47,530 nucleotides of DNA from Acidovorax delafieldii 2AN (GTDB lineage Bacteria > Pseudomonadota > Gammaproteobacteria > Burkholderiales > Burkholderiaceae_C): the NCBI RefSeq assembly GCF_000175235.1, contig NZ_ACQT01000013.1, positions 1-47,530 on the forward strand. The letters run 5' to 3'. Positions within the stretch are counted from its first letter, which is position 1; each line of letters starts with the position of its first letter. Made by a program: the position numbers and the translations under genes. Of the stretch, positions 11,888 through 20,992 are shown in pieces. The notes below the pieces were generated by a model. It was not told the DNA's origin. It ran no database searches and saw only the letters and a list, made by a program, of their open reading frames with translations.

Positions 11888-13483
11888 ATGACTTCTGTTT
11901 CTGCTCCCCTGCCTACGCGCCGTGATGAACTGCTCGCCCGTCTGGGCGAACCTCGCACCTTTGATCTTGCCGTCATTGGCGGAGGGGCGACCGGACTGGG
12001 GGTGGCGCTGGACGCAGCAGCCCGGGGTTTCAGCGTGGTGTTGGTGGATTCGCATGACTTCGCCAAAGGAACCTCGTCCCGGGCGACCAAGCTGGTGCAT
12101 GGCGGCGTCCGGTACCTTGCCCAGGGCAACATCGCACTGGTCAGGGAAGCCTTGCATGAGCGCACGACCCTGCTGCACAACGCCCCTCACCTGGCGCAGC
12201 CTTTGCCTTTCGTGATGCCTTCCTATAAATGGTGGGAAACCCCGTTCTACGGGGCGGGCCTGATGACATACGACGTCCTCGCGGGCAAGGCTGGGCTCGG
12301 CGCCACCGAGTTTCTGGGGGCGAGGCGCACCTTGCAATGCCTGCCCACCGTCCGAACTGAGGGCCTCAAGGGTGGCGTCAAATATTGGGATGGCCAGTTC
12401 GATGACGCCCGGCTGGCCCTGGCCCTGGCCAGAACCGCAGCCAGCCTCGGCGCGCTCGTGCTGAACTATTGCCCTGTGCGTGCACTGATCCACGAGGGCA
12501 CCAGCGTGGCGGGGCTGGTCTGCGAGGATGCCGAAAGCGGGCGCCAGTACACGGTGCGGGCGCGTTGCGTTGTCAACGCCACCGGCGTGTGGGTGGACAC
12601 CTTGCGGCAGATGGATGGGGAGGCCCTGGGGCGACCGGTGACTCCCATGGTGGCGCCCAGCCAGGGCGTCCACATCGTGGTGGATCGCGAATTCCTTCCC
12701 TCGGACCACGCTTTGATGGTTCCCAAAACAGCCGACGGGCGGGTCTTGTTTGCCGTGCCATGGCTCGGGAAGCTCATTCTGGGCACCACGGACAGCCCTC
12801 GGCAGGATGTGGTGCGAGAGCCCGAGCCCTTCCGGGAGGAGGTGGACTTCATCCTCAGCGAGTCGGCGCGATATCTGACCCGTGCCCCCAAGGCGCAGGA
12901 CATCCGCAGCATCTGGGTGGGGCTGCGCCCTTTGGTGAAGCCGCAGGATGACGATGGCGAGAACACCAAACGAATCAGCCGCGAGCACACGGTTTTGGCA
13001 AGCCGCAGCGGCCTGGTGACGGTGACCGGTGGGAAATGGACAACCTATCGCGCCATGGCAGAGGATGTGTTGCAAAAATGCTTCGCTCTGCAACTCCTGC
13101 CCGAGAAGCCTGCGGGCGTTACAAATCATCTCCCCATGGTGGGGTCGCCGGCGCCGCAGGCGCTTCCTCGTATCAGCGAGCCTCAGGGAATGCACTCGTA
13201 TGGCGCTGAAGCCAGCTTTGTGGGCAGTCTGCCCGGCGGGACCCATCAGATGCGCGAAGGGCTGACCGAGGCGATGGTACGGTTTGCAGCGCGTTACGAG
13301 TACGCCCGAACAGTGGAAGACATGCTGGCGCGCCGCTCGCGGCTCCTTTTTCTGGATGCGAAGGCGGCCATGGAACTGGCGCCCCAGGTTGCGGCAATCC
13401 TTCAGGAAGAGTTGGGCATCAACCCCCGGTTGGAAGAATTTCTGGTCCTGGCGCAACAGTATTTGCATGCGCCGGCTTGCTAG
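11888..13483 (+). CDS. glpD: aerobic glycerol-3-phosphate dehydrogenase GlpD
   Basis: This membrane-associated FAD enzyme oxidises glycerol-3-phosphate to dihydroxyacetone phosphate and passes electrons to ubiquinone. The 531-residue protein has the N-terminal FAD-binding fold (AVIGGGATGLGVALDAAARG, about residues 22-41), the KGTSSRATKLVHGGVRYLAQ block near residue 60 that is diagnostic for GlpD, and a C-terminal DAO-C domain. ATG 11888 gives the usual length; in-frame ATG 11861 would add nine residues and start within five bases of the candidate operator. It ends the glycerol regulon and completes the route from uptake to central metabolism. Confidence 0.95.
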   Translation: MTSVSAPLPTRRDELLARLGEPRTFDLAVIGGGATGLGVALDAAARGFSVVLVDSHDFAKGTSSRATKLVHGGVRYLAQGNIALVREALHERTTLLHNAPHLAQPLPFVMPSYKWWETPFYGAGLMTYDVLAGKAGLGATEFLGARRTLQCLPTVRTEGLKGGVKYWDGQFDDARLALALARTAASLGALVLNYCPVRALIHEGTSVAGLVCEDAESGRQYTVRARCVVNATGVWVDTLRQMDGEALGRPVTPMVAPSQGVHIVVDREFLPSDHALMVPKTADGRVLFAVPWLGKLILGTTDSPRQDVVREPEPFREEVDFILSESARYLTRAPKAQDIRSIWVGLRPLVKPQDDDGENTKRISREHTVLASRSGLVTVTGGKWTTYRAMAEDVLQKCFALQLLPEKPAGVTNHLPMVGSPAPQALPRISEPQGMHSYGAEASFVGSLPGGTHQMREGLTEAMVRFAARYEYARTVEDMLARRSRLLFLDAKAAMELAPQVAAILQEELGINPRLEEFLVLAQQYLHAPAC

Positions 13484-13486
13484 TGC

Positions 13487-13515
13487 TTGACTTGCCTCGC
13501 GGCCTTTGCAATAAT
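13487..13515 (+). promoter_or_regulatory. sigma70-type promoter of the spc-like ribosomal operon
   Basis: TTGACT at 13487-13492 and AATAAT at 13510-13515 are separated by 17 bases, close to the sigma70 consensus. The promoter starts four bases after the glpD stop codon and drives the run of ribosomal protein genes starting at rplN. The transcript would start near 13522, leaving a leader of about 150 bases. Confidence 0.7.
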
Positions 13516-13521
13516 CGAGGG

Positions 13522-13650
13522 CTTCGCGTTCAAACCGCGAAGTTTCTGCCCAGCGGGAAGTGCTGCAAATGGTTTGCGGCGCGGACGACGGGCCCAAGAC
13601 TGACTGGCTGATCTGCAGCCCTTGAGAAGTTCTCTGGGGCTGTTGTCTTC
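13522..13650 (+). promoter_or_regulatory. structured 5' leader of the rplN operon
   Basis: The leader starts with a perfect hairpin, CTTCGCG (13522-13528), loop TTCAAAC, CGCGAAG (13536-13542), right at the predicted transcript start. Further on, CAGCCC near 13616 can pair with GGGCTG near 13638, enclosing GAGAA/TTCTC. Leaders of ribosomal protein operons are often bound by one of the encoded proteins. Which protein would bind here cannot be told. Confidence 0.4.
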
Positions 13651-13673
13651 TGGTGCAAGTTGGGAATATTGAA

Positions 13674-14042
13674 ATGATCCAGACAGAATCTCGGTTAGAG
13701 GTTGCCGATAATACCGGCGCTAAGTCCGTCCTTTGCATCAAGGTGCTGGGTGGCTCGAAGCGTCGCTATGCAAGCGTTGGCGACATCATCAAGGTGAGCA
13801 TCAAGGAAGCAGCTCCGCGTGGCCGCGTCAAAAAAGGCGAGGTTTACAGCGCAGTGGTGGTCCGTACGGCGAAGGGTATTCGTCGTGGCGATGGCTCGCT
13901 CGTTAAATTCGACGGCAACGCTGCGGTGTTGCTCAACTCCAAGCTGGAGCCTATCGGCACCCGCATCTTTGGCCCCGTGACGCGTGAACTGCGTACCGAG
14001 CGGTTCATGAAGATCGTGTCCCTGGCTCCCGAAGTTCTCTGA
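13674..14042 (+). CDS. rplN: 50S ribosomal protein L14 (uL14)
   Basis: The product is 122 residues, exactly the usual length. It begins [17 protein letters not shown] and contains the L14 signature region [18 protein letters not shown] and the C-terminal [10 protein letters not shown]14 sits at the subunit interface and contacts L19 and 16S helix 14. It is the first gene of this operon; the S10 cluster that often precedes it is not in the window, because glpD is immediately upstream. The ATG at 13674 was chosen over an upstream in-frame start because it gives the conserved N terminus. Confidence 0.97.
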   Translation: MIQTESRLEVADNTGAKSVLCIKVLGGSKRRYASVGDIIKVSIKEAAPRGRVKKGEVYSAVVVRTAKGIRRGDGSLVKFDGNAAVLLNSKLEPIGTRIFGPVTRELRTERFMKIVSLAPEVL

Positions 14043-14051
14043 GGACGCGCC

Positions 14052-14372
14052 ATGAACAAGATTCGCAAGGGCGACGAAGTCATCGTGCTGACCGGCCGTG
14101 ACAAGGGCAAGCGTGGCACCGTCACGCTGCGCAAGGATGACTCGCATGTGGTCATCGAAGGCATCAACCTCGTCAAGAAGCACGCCAAGCCAAACCCCAT
14201 GAAGGGTACGACCGGCGGCATCGTTGAGAAAGCCATGCCGATCCATCAGTCCAACGTGGCGATTTTCAATGCCGCCACCGGCAAGGCTGATCGCGTGGGC
14301 ATCAAGGTGCAGGCTGACGGTTCGCGCGTTCGCGTGTTCAAGTCCAGCGGTGCCGAAATCAAGGCGGCCTAA
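14052..14372 (+). CDS. rplX: 50S ribosomal protein L24 (uL24)
   Basis: This 106-residue protein is an assembly initiator of the large subunit that binds the 5' end of 23S rRNA. The N-terminal KOW motif is plain ([20 protein letters not shown], residues 3-22). It lies nine bases downstream of rplN, with GAGGA before the ATG, as in the conserved L14-L24-L5 order. Confidence 0.97.
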   Translation: MNKIRKGDEVIVLTGRDKGKRGTVTLRKDDSHVVIEGINLVKKHAKPNPMKGTTGGIVEKAMPIHQSNVAIFNAATGKADRVGIKVQADGSRVRVFKSSGAEIKAA

Positions 14373-14381
14373 GGGGTAAAC

Positions 14382-14921
14382 ATGGCACGACTGCAAGAAA
14401 TTTACCGCGACAAGATCGCCCCCGAGCTGACCAAGCAGTTCGGTTACACCTCGCCAATGCAGGTTCCACGTCTGACCAAGATCACCCTGAACATGGGTGT
14501 GAGTGAGGCCGTGTCGGACAAGAAGGTGATGGACAACGCCGTGGCGGACCTGACCAAGATCGCGGGCCAGAAGCCTGTGGTGACCAAGGCCAAGAAGGCT
14601 ATCGCTGGTTTCAAGATCCGCGAAGGCCAGGCCATCGGTTGCATGGTCACGCTGCGTGGCGTGCAGATGTATGAGTTCCTGGATCGTTTCGTGACCGTGG
14701 CTCTGCCCCGCGTTCGTGACTTCCGTGGTATCTCTGGCCGCGCCTTCGACGGCCGTGGCAACTACAACATCGGTGTCAAGGAACAGATCATTTTCCCTGA
14801 AATCGAGTACGACAAGGTTGACGCCCTGCGCGGTCTCAATATCAGCATCACCACGACGGCCAAGTCTGACGAAGAAGCCAAGGCGCTTCTCGCCGGTTTC
14901 CGTTTCCCGTTCAAGAACTGA
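14382..14921 (+). CDS. rplE: 50S ribosomal protein L5 (uL5)
   Basis: The 179-residue protein binds 5S rRNA and helps form the central protuberance. Recognisable blocks are [16 protein letters not shown] near residue 27, [20 protein letters not shown] near residue 63, and the C-terminal [19 protein letters not shown]. It is separated from rplX by nine bases with a weak ribosome site, consistent with coupled translation. Confidence 0.97.
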   Translation: MARLQEIYRDKIAPELTKQFGYTSPMQVPRLTKITLNMGVSEAVSDKKVMDNAVADLTKIAGQKPVVTKAKKAIAGFKIREGQAIGCMVTLRGVQMYEFLDRFVTVALPRVRDFRGISGRAFDGRGNYNIGVKEQIIFPEIEYDKVDALRGLNISITTTAKSDEEAKALLAGFRFPFKN

Positions 14922-14929
14922 GGCGAAGC

Positions 14930-15235
14930 ATGGCTAAAGTAGCTTTGATCCAGCGCGAACTGAAGCGCGAAAAATTGGCAGCCAAGTACGCAGCAAAGTA
15001 TGCAGAACTGAAGGCTATTGCTGGCGACGCAAAGCGCAGCGACGAAGAGCGTGACGCAGCCCGTCTGGGCCTGCAGAAGCTTCCTCGCAATGCCAACCCG
15101 ACGCGTCAGCGCAACCGTTGCGAAATCACCGGTCGCCCACGTGGAACGTTCCGTCAATTCGGTCTGGCCCGCGCCAAGATCCGCGAACTGGCTTTTGCAG
15201 GCGACATCCCCGGTGTCACCAAGGCCAGCTGGTAA
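14930..15235 (+). CDS. rpsN: 30S ribosomal protein S14 (uS14), zinc-free type
   Basis: This 101-residue long form of S14 has the conserved C-terminal [20 protein letters not shown] block. It lacks the paired CxxC zinc motifs of the short form, so it is the zinc-independent type usual in proteobacteria. It starts eight bases after the rplE stop codon. Confidence 0.97.
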   Translation: MAKVALIQRELKREKLAAKYAAKYAELKAIAGDAKRSDEERDAARLGLQKLPRNANPTRQRNRCEITGRPRGTFRQFGLARAKIRELAFAGDIPGVTKASW

Positions 15236-15255
15236 GCAGGCAGGAGAGATACAAC

Positions 15256-15651
15256 ATGAGCATGAGTGATCCCATCGCTGACTTGCTGACCCGCATTCGC
15301 AACGCACAAATGGTCTCGAAGGCCACGGTGCTGGTGCCTTCTTCCAAGGTGAAGATTGCCATCGCACAGGTGCTGAAGGACGAGGGTTATATCGACGGTT
15401 TCCAGGTGAAGACCGAAGCCGGCAAGTCCGAACTTGAAATCGCCCTGAAGTACTACGCAGGTCGTCCCGTGATTGAGCGCATCGAGCGCGTCAGCCGCCC
15501 TGGACTGCGTGTCTACAAAGGCCGTGATTCCATTCCACAAGTCATGAACGGCCTGGGTGTGGCAATTGTCACGACACCCAAGGGTGTGATGACCGATCGC
15601 AAGGCGCGCGCTACCGGTGTTGGTGGCGAAGTGCTTTGCTACGTGGCCTAA
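15256..15651 (+). CDS. rpsH: 30S ribosomal protein S8 (uS8)
   Basis: The 131-residue product is a primary 16S rRNA binding protein. It begins [18 protein letters not shown] and ends with the typical [14 protein letters not shown] 15256 follows AGGAGA at 15242-15247. In E. coli S8 represses its own operon by binding the rplE region; whether this holds here cannot be seen from sequence alone. Confidence 0.97.
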   Translation: MSMSDPIADLLTRIRNAQMVSKATVLVPSSKVKIAIAQVLKDEGYIDGFQVKTEAGKSELEIALKYYAGRPVIERIERVSRPGLRVYKGRDSIPQVMNGLGVAIVTTPKGVMTDRKARATGVGGEVLCYVA

Positions 15652-15675
15652 GCGCGGCATTGAGGAGAAACTGAA

Positions 15676-16209
15676 ATGTCCCGAGTAGGAAAAATGCCCG
15701 TGACCATCCCCGCTGGCGTGGATGTGTCCGTGAAAGATGACCAGATCTCCGTGAAGGGTTCTGGTGGTTCCCTGTCGTTGGCGCAGAACGTGCTGGTGAA
15801 GGTGTCGAGCAATGATGGCAAGCTCAGCTTTGAGCCCATCAACGACTCGCGCGAAGCCAATGCCATGAGCGGCACGATTCGCCAGCTCGTCAACAATATG
15901 GTGGTTGGCGTGAGCAAGGGCTTCGAGAAGAAGTTGACACTGATCGGCGTGGGCTACAAGGCTGCTGCGTCCGGTGCCAAGCTGAACCTGGCCGTCGGTT
16001 ATTCTCACCCCGTCAATATCGAGATGCCCGCAGGCATCACGGTTGCAACCCCCACGCCCACTGAAGTGGTTGTGAAGGGTGCGGACCGTCAGCGCGTGGG
16101 TCAGATTGCCGCCGAGATTCGTGCTGTTCGTCCGCCCGAGCCCTACAAGGGCAAAGGCATCCGCTATGCGGACGAAAAAATCACGATCAAAGAGACCAAG
16201 AAGAAATAA
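15676..16209 (+). CDS. rplF: 50S ribosomal protein L6 (uL6)
   Basis: The 177-residue protein lies near the factor-binding site of the large subunit. The N terminus [17 protein letters not shown] and the C-terminal [16 protein letters not shown] signature are clear, and the protein shows the two-repeat architecture of the family. GAGGAG precedes the ATG by eight bases. Confidence 0.97.
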   Translation: MSRVGKMPVTIPAGVDVSVKDDQISVKGSGGSLSLAQNVLVKVSSNDGKLSFEPINDSREANAMSGTIRQLVNNMVVGVSKGFEKKLTLIGVGYKAAASGAKLNLAVGYSHPVNIEMPAGITVATPTPTEVVVKGADRQRVGQIAAEIRAVRPPEPYKGKGIRYADEKITIKETKKK

Positions 16210-16220
16210 GGAGCTGCAAC

Positions 16221-16586
16221 ATGTTGACCAAGAAAGAGCAGCGTCTTCGTCGTTCGCGTCAAACGCGCATCCGCATTGCACAGCAAGGCGTTGCACGTCT
16301 GACGGTGAACCGTACGAACCTCCATATCTATGCGAGCGTGATCTCCGGCGACGGCAGCAAGGTGCTGGCCAGTGCATCCACGGCAGAAGCCGACGTGCGC
16401 AAGTCGCTCGGCGGCTCGGGCAAGGGTGGCAATGCCGCTGCAGCCCAGATCATCGGCAAGCGCATCGCTGAAAAGGCGAAGGCTGCCGGCGTCGAGAAGG
16501 TTGCATTTGATCGCGCAGGCTTTGCCTACCACGGTCGCGTCAAGGCTCTGGCCGACGCAGCCCGTGAAGCCGGCCTGCAGTTCTAA
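16221..16586 (+). CDS. rplR: 50S ribosomal protein L18 (uL18)
   Basis: The 121-residue 5S rRNA-binding protein begins [19 protein letters not shown]. It has the central [16 protein letters not shown] strand region and the C-terminal [20 protein letters not shown] block. It lies 11 bases after rplF with AAGGAG before the ATG. Confidence 0.97.
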   Translation: MLTKKEQRLRRSRQTRIRIAQQGVARLTVNRTNLHIYASVISGDGSKVLASASTAEADVRKSLGGSGKGGNAAAAQIIGKRIAEKAKAAGVEKVAFDRAGFAYHGRVKALADAAREAGLQF

Positions 16587-16603
16587 GCGGAGCGGAATAC
16601 AAA

Positions 16604-17122
16604 ATGGCTAAATTTCAACCCAAAGTGCAAGACGAAGGTCGTGACGACGGTCTGCGCGAAAAAATGATCGCGGTCAACCGCGTGACCAAAGTCGTGAAGG
16701 GCGGCCGCATTCTCGGCTTCGCTGCATTGACTGTGGTTGGCGATGGTGACGGTCGCGTGGGCATGGGCAAGGGCAAGTCCAAGGAAGTGCCTGCAGCTGT
16801 GCAGAAGGCCATGGAAGAGGCCCGTCGCAACATGGTGAAGGTTTCGTTGAAGAACGGGACGATCTTCCATAACGTGACCGGTCACCACGGCGCTGCTGTA
16901 GTGATGATGGCTCCGGCTCCCAAGGGTACCGGCATCATCGCTGGTGGTCCCATGCGCGCGGTTTTCGAGGTGTTGGGCGTGACGGATATCGTGGCCAAAA
17001 GCCATGGTTCGTCGAACCCTTACAACATGGTCCGTGCAACGTTTGATGCGCTTGTCAATTCGACCACTCCGTCGAATGTGGCAGCCAAGCGCGGCAAGAC
17101 AGTCGAAGACATCTTCGCCTGA
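16604..17122 (+). CDS. rpsE: 30S ribosomal protein S5 (uS5)
   Basis: The 172-residue protein lies at the mRNA entrance and affects decoding accuracy. The N-terminal double-stranded RNA-binding domain is seen as [17 protein letters not shown] (about residues 22-38), followed by [17 protein letters not shown]. The C-terminal domain contains [13 protein letters not shown]. It is in the conserved L18-S5-L30 order. Confidence 0.97.
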   Translation: MAKFQPKVQDEGRDDGLREKMIAVNRVTKVVKGGRILGFAALTVVGDGDGRVGMGKGKSKEVPAAVQKAMEEARRNMVKVSLKNGTIFHNVTGHHGAAVVMMAPAPKGTGIIAGGPMRAVFEVLGVTDIVAKSHGSSNPYNMVRATFDALVNSTTPSNVAAKRGKTVEDIFA

Positions 17123-17136
17123 ATCGGAGCTGGAAT

Positions 17137-17319
17137 ATGACAACGCAACAAACCGTCAAGATTCAACTGGTGCGCAGCCCCATCGGCACCAAGGAATCGC
17201 ACCGCGCCACTGTCCGTGGCCTGGGTCTTCGCAAGCTGAACAGCGTCAGCGAACTGAAGGACTCGCCCGAAGTGCGCGGCATGATTAACAAGATCAGCTA
17301 TCTGGTCAAAATCGTCTGA
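17137..17319 (+). CDS. rpmD: 50S ribosomal protein L30 (uL30)
   Basis: The 60-residue protein has the complete L30 fold sequence: [20 protein letters not shown], then [14 protein letters not shown], ending in [11 protein letters not shown]. Length and placement between rpsE and rplO are standard for proteobacteria. GGAGC precedes the ATG. Confidence 0.96.
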   Translation: MTTQQTVKIQLVRSPIGTKESHRATVRGLGLRKLNSVSELKDSPEVRGMINKISYLVKIV

Positions 17320-17329
17320 GAGATCGATC

Positions 17330-17761
17330 ATGGAACTCAATAGCATCAAGCCCGCAGACGGCGCCAAGCATGCCAAGCGCCGTGTAGGCCGTGGTATCGG
17401 CTCCGGCCTGGGCAAGACCGCTGGTCGTGGTCACAAGGGTCAGAAGTCGCGTTCGGGCGGGTACCACAAGGTAGGTTTCGAAGGCGGTCAGATGCCTTTG
17501 CAACGTCGCTTGCCCAAGCGTGGTTTCAAGTCGCACCAACTGAAGTTCAATGCAGAAGTCACCTTGACGGCTTTGGACCAGCTGGGTCTGGCAGAGGTTG
17601 ACGTCCTGGCGCTGAAGCAAGCAGGCTTGATCGGTGAACTCGCCAAGGTGGTGAAGGTCATCAAGAGCGGTTCCCTCACCAAAGCTGTCAAGCTCAATGG
17701 TGTGGGTGCTACGGTGGGTGCCAAGGCGGCTATCGAAGCCGCTGGCGGCAGCGTCGCCTGA
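17330..17761 (+). CDS. rplO: 50S ribosomal protein L15 (uL15)
   Basis: The 143-residue protein begins [20 protein letters not shown], followed by the Gly/Arg/Lys-rich [20 protein letters not shown] region that threads into 23S rRNA, and [15 protein letters not shown]. It ends 24 bases before the secY GTG start. Confidence 0.97.
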   Translation: MELNSIKPADGAKHAKRRVGRGIGSGLGKTAGRGHKGQKSRSGGYHKVGFEGGQMPLQRRLPKRGFKSHQLKFNAEVTLTALDQLGLAEVDVLALKQAGLIGELAKVVKVIKSGSLTKAVKLNGVGATVGAKAAIEAAGGSVA

Positions 17762-17785
17762 GTGTGGCTCTGAAGGAAGGCATCT

Positions 17786-19105
17786 GTGGCTACTAGCGCG
17801 GCTCAAATTGCAAAGACCGGCAAGTTCGGCGATCTGCGTCGCCGTCTGGTTTTTCTGTTGCTTGCGCTGGTCGTGTATCGCGTCGGGGCTCATATCCCCG
17901 TGCCTGGTATCGATCCAGCCCAACTCCAGCAGCTGTTCAGTGGCCAGCAAGGCGGCATTCTGAACCTGTTCAACATGTTCTCCGGCGGTGCGCTCTCGCG
18001 CTTCACGGTGTTTGCTCTGGGGATCATGCCGTACATCTCGGCATCGATCATCATGCAGCTGATGACCTATGTGGTGCCAACGTTTGAACAGTTGAAGAAG
18101 GAAGGCGAAGCTGGCCGCCGGAAGATCACGCAGTACACCCGTTATGGAACGCTTGGTCTGGCTCTTTTTCAGTCGCTCGGCATTGCTGTGGCGCTGGAAA
18201 GTTCTGTCGGCTTGGTATTGAGCCCGGGTTTCGGGTTCCGCATGACGGCTGTGGTCAGCTTGACGGCCGGCACAATGTTCCTGATGTGGCTGGGTGAGCA
18301 GATCACCGAGCGCGGCTTGGGGAATGGGATTTCGATCCTGATCTTTGCGGGCATTGCAGCCGGTCTGCCAAGTTCCATCGGGGGTCTTCTGGAACTGGTT
18401 CGTACCGGCGCCATGAGTATCCTGGCTGCTATTTTCATCGTTCTCGTCGTTGGTCTGGTGACCTACTTCGTAGTCTTTGTGGAGCGTGGCCAGCGCAAGA
18501 TTCTGGTGAACTATGCGCGCCGGCAGGTCGGCAACAAGGTCTACGGTGGTCAGTCGTCGCATCTTCCGCTGAAGTTGAACATGGCGGGCGTGATCCCTCC
18601 TATCTTTGCTTCGTCGATCATTTTGCTGCCGGCGACGGTGGTGAATTGGTTCAGTGCAGGTGAGTCGATGCGCTGGTTGAAAGACATTTCGGGTGCGCTG
18701 ACCCCTGGCCAGCCGATCTACGTGATGTTTTATGCCGCAGCTATCGTGTTTTTCTGTTTCTTCTACACGGCGCTGGTGTTCAACAGCCGTGAGACGGCGG
18801 ACAACCTGAAGAAGAGCGGTGCGTTCATCCCAGGCATTCGCCCCGGTGAGCAAACGGCACGTTACATCGACAAGATTTTGGTTCGACTGACTTTGGCAGG
18901 TGCCGTGTACATCACGTTCGTTTGCCTTCTGCCAGAATTCCTGATCTTGAAGTACAACGTTCCGTTCTATTTTGGCGGGACCTCGCTGCTGATCATCGTG
19001 GTGGTGACCATGGATTTCATGGCCCAGGTTCAAAACTACATGATGTCGCAACAGTACGAGTCGTTGCTCAAGAAGGCCAATTTCAAGGGCAACACGGGCA
19101 GTTGA
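17786..19105 (+). CDS. secY: Sec translocon channel subunit SecY
   Basis: SecY forms the protein-conducting pore of the inner membrane together with SecE and SecG. The 439-residue product has ten predicted membrane segments. The first begins at about residue 22 ([21 protein letters not shown], a typical SecY start), and the plug region [20 protein letters not shown] is near residue 68. The start codon is GTG 17786, supported by AAGGAAGG at 17773-17780. As in most bacteria it lies in the spc cluster after rplO. infA, often found next, is absent and rpmJ follows after 138 bases. Confidence 0.96.
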   Translation: MATSAAQIAKTGKFGDLRRRLVFLLLALVVYRVGAHIPVPGIDPAQLQQLFSGQQGGILNLFNMFSGGALSRFTVFALGIMPYISASIIMQLMTYVVPTFEQLKKEGEAGRRKITQYTRYGTLGLALFQSLGIAVALESSVGLVLSPGFGFRMTAVVSLTAGTMFLMWLGEQITERGLGNGISILIFAGIAAGLPSSIGGLLELVRTGAMSILAAIFIVLVVGLVTYFVVFVERGQRKILVNYARRQVGNKVYGGQSSHLPLKLNMAGVIPPIFASSIILLPATVVNWFSAGESMRWLKDISGALTPGQPIYVMFYAAAIVFFCFFYTALVFNSRETADNLKKSGAFIPGIRPGEQTARYIDKILVRLTLAGAVYITFVCLLPEFLILKYNVPFYFGGTSLLIIVVVTMDFMAQVQNYMMSQQYESLLKKANFKGNTGS

Positions 19106-19243
19106 TGAGGCGGCAGCCGCGCTTGCGGTTGCCGGCTGCGAAGATCTCGATATCGTTAAGTTGAAGCCCCACGGTTTTCGCGGGCACACAATGTGTTCCG
19201 TGCAAAGCAGCCGGGACGGATGGAAAAGTTTTAGGAGAATGCA

Positions 19244-19357
19244 ATGAGAGTTTCGGCTTCGGTCAAAAAAATCTGCCGCAACTGCAAGATCATCCGCCGC
19301 AAGGGTGTGGTGCGTGTGATCTGCACGGATCTGCGTCACAAGCAGCGCCAAGGTTGA
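19244..19357 (+). CDS. rpmJ: 50S ribosomal protein L36 (bL36), zinc-ribbon type
   Basis: This 37-residue gene reads [20 protein letters not shown] at its start. Cys11, Cys14, Cys27 and His32 match the zinc-binding C-x2-C...C...H pattern of the C-positive L36 type. AGGAG lies at 19233-19237, seven bases before the ATG. It precedes rpsM by 23 bases, the usual order at the start of the alpha operon. The spacer from secY contains an imperfect stem (CAGCCG with CGGCTG near 19114-19138). Confidence 0.96.
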   Translation: MRVSASVKKICRNCKIIRRKGVVRVICTDLRHKQRQG

Positions 19358-19380
19358 TTGGAAAGTATTAGAGGACGCAT

Positions 19381-19746
19381 ATGGCACGTATCGCTGGCAT
19401 TAACATTCCGCCGCACAAGCACGCGGAAATCGGTTTGACCGCCATTTTTGGCATTGGTCGCACCCGCGCTCGCAAGATCTGCGAGGCAACTGGTATCGCT
19501 TACAGCAAGAAGATCAAGGATCTTTCTGATAGCGATCTGGAAAAAATCCGTGAGCAGATCGAACAGTTCACCATCGAAGGTGACCTGCGCCGCGAGACCA
19601 CGATGAACATCAAGCGCTTGATGGATATCGGTTGCTACCGTGGTTTCCGCCATCGCCGCGGCCTGCCGATGCGTGGTCAGCGTACCCGTACCAATGCCCG
19701 TACTCGCAAGGGTCCGCGCAAGGGTGCAGCGGCACTGAAGAAATAA
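19381..19746 (+). CDS. rpsM: 30S ribosomal protein S13 (uS13)
   Basis: The 121-residue protein is at the head of the small subunit and contacts the large subunit and P-site tRNA. It begins [20 protein letters not shown] and has the helix-turn-helix-like region [16 protein letters not shown]. The basic C-terminal tail [17 protein letters not shown] reaches the tRNA. GAGG precedes the ATG. Confidence 0.97.
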   Translation: MARIAGINIPPHKHAEIGLTAIFGIGRTRARKICEATGIAYSKKIKDLSDSDLEKIREQIEQFTIEGDLRRETTMNIKRLMDIGCYRGFRHRRGLPMRGQRTRTNARTRKGPRKGAAALKK

Positions 19747-19762
19747 AGATTGAGAGATCAAT

Positions 19763-20167
19763 ATGGCTAAATCACCTGCCAATAACGCCGCCCAGCGCGT
19801 ACGCAAGAAGGTTCGCAAGAACGTTTCTGACGGCATTGCACACGTGCATGCTTCGTTCAACAACACCATCATTACGATTACCGATCGCCAGGGCAATGCA
19901 CTGTCGTGGGCATCGTCTGGCGGTCAAGGATTCAAGGGTTCGCGTAAATCCACTCCGTTCGCTGCTCAGGTGGCATCGGAAGTGGCAGGTCGCGCTGCCA
20001 TCGACCAAGGTATCAAGAACCTGGATGTAGAGATCAAGGGCCCTGGTCCTGGACGCGAATCCTCTGTGCGCGCTCTGGGCGCACTGGGCATCCGCATCAC
20101 TTCGATTTCCGATGTGACGCCGGTGCCCCACAACGGTTGCCGCCCTCAGAAGCGTCGTCGTATCTAA
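19763..20167 (+). CDS. rpsK: 30S ribosomal protein S11 (uS11)
   Basis: The 134-residue protein lines the platform near the mRNA exit. The family block [19 protein letters not shown] is at about residues 32-50, followed by [19 protein letters not shown], and the C terminus [13 protein letters not shown] is typical. It is followed by an 89-base spacer with a strong hairpin before rpsD. Confidence 0.97.
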   Translation: MAKSPANNAAQRVRKKVRKNVSDGIAHVHASFNNTIITITDRQGNALSWASSGGQGFKGSRKSTPFAAQVASEVAGRAAIDQGIKNLDVEIKGPGPGRESSVRALGALGIRITSISDVTPVPHNGCRPQKRRRI

Positions 20168-20182
20168 TTCTCTAAGCCCACC

Positions 20183-20215
20183 GCCACCTGTCCACGCCTC
20201 GGCGCTGCAGGTGGC
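20183..20215 (+). promoter_or_regulatory. hairpin in the rpsK-rpsD spacer, candidate S4 control site
   Basis: GCCACCTG (20183-20190) pairs perfectly with CAGGTGGC (20208-20215), and the loop contains a second stem CGCC/GGCG (20195-20204). A further GCAA/TTGC pair follows just downstream. It lies 41 bases before the rpsD GTG start. S4 is the autoregulator of the alpha operon in E. coli, but there it acts at the rpsM leader, so assigning this hairpin to S4 is inference. Confidence 0.35.
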
Positions 20216-20256
20216 TCCCGCAATGTTTTGCGGTAGATGACATAAAGGAAGCTCAA

Positions 20257-20880
20257 GTGGCACGTTACCTCGGCCCCAAGGCCAAACTCTCCCGCCGTGA
20301 AGGCACGGACCTGTTCCTCAAGAGCGCTCGCCGCTCGATTGCCGACAAGTCCAAATTCGATTCGAAGCCTGGTCAGCACGGCCGCACTTCGGGTGCTCGC
20401 ACCTCTGATTACGGCCTGCAACTGCGCGAAAAGCAGAAGGTCAAGCGCATGTACGGCATTTTGGAGAAGCAATTCCGCCGTTACTTCGAAGCAGCAGACG
20501 GTCGCAAGGGGAATACCGGCGCCAACCTGCTGTTCCTGCTGGAATCCCGTCTGGACAATGTTGTGTACCGCATGGGTTTCGGCTCCACGCGTGCAGAAGC
20601 TCGTCAGCTGGTGTCCCATAAAGCCATCACCGTGAACGGCCAGTCGGTCAACATCCCTTCCTATCTGGTGAAGGTTGGTGATGTGGTTGCCGTGCGCGAG
20701 AAGTCCAAGAAGCAGAGTCGTATTGTTGAAGCCCTTCAACTGGCAGCCCAAGTGGGTATGCCTGCCTGGGTGGAAGTGAACGCCGACAAGGCCGAAGGCA
20801 TCTTCAAGAAGGTGCCTGACCGTGATGAATTTGGCGCCGACATCAACGAATCCCTGATCGTTGAGTTGTACTCGCGCTAA
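20257..20880 (+). CDS. rpsD: 30S ribosomal protein S4 (uS4)
   Basis: S4 is a primary 16S rRNA-binding protein and, in E. coli, the repressor of the alpha operon. The 207-residue product begins [19 protein letters not shown] and contains the S4 RNA-binding domain ([20 protein letters not shown], about residues 97-116). The start is GTG 20257, with AAGGAA at 20245-20250. Confidence 0.97.
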   Translation: MARYLGPKAKLSRREGTDLFLKSARRSIADKSKFDSKPGQHGRTSGARTSDYGLQLREKQKVKRMYGILEKQFRRYFEAADGRKGNTGANLLFLLESRLDNVVYRMGFGSTRAEARQLVSHKAITVNGQSVNIPSYLVKVGDVVAVREKSKKQSRIVEALQLAAQVGMPAWVEVNADKAEGIFKKVPDRDEFGADINESLIVELYSR

Positions 20881-20914
20881 TCGCACGGTACGTATTTCGA
20901 GAAAACCGTCCCTG

Positions 20915-20934
20915 AACCGCGAGGCATCGCGGTT
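20915..20934 (+). promoter_or_regulatory. perfect hairpin in the rpsD-rpoA spacer
   Basis: AACCGCGA (20915-20922) and TCGCGGTT (20927-20934) form an 8-bp stem with loop GGCA. There is no T-run after it, so a full terminator is unlikely. It may reduce read-through or mark an RNA-processing site, setting rpoA expression apart from the ribosomal genes. Confidence 0.4.
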
Positions 20935-20992
20935 TAGGCGCTTCACCAGCCTTACCGGTGTAACGAGCTGGGGGTATTGAGAGGAAGTCTGA

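Noticed and set aside
11702-13741. Long open frame (679 codons) antisense to glpD
   Set aside because: It mirrors the codon structure of glpD on the other strand, has low-complexity G+C-driven composition and no family motif; GlpD is certain.
17306-19387. Long open frame (693 codons) antisense to rplO, secY and rpmJ
   Set aside because: It crosses several certain genes and reads as His/Gln/Arg-rich antisense sequence without motifs.
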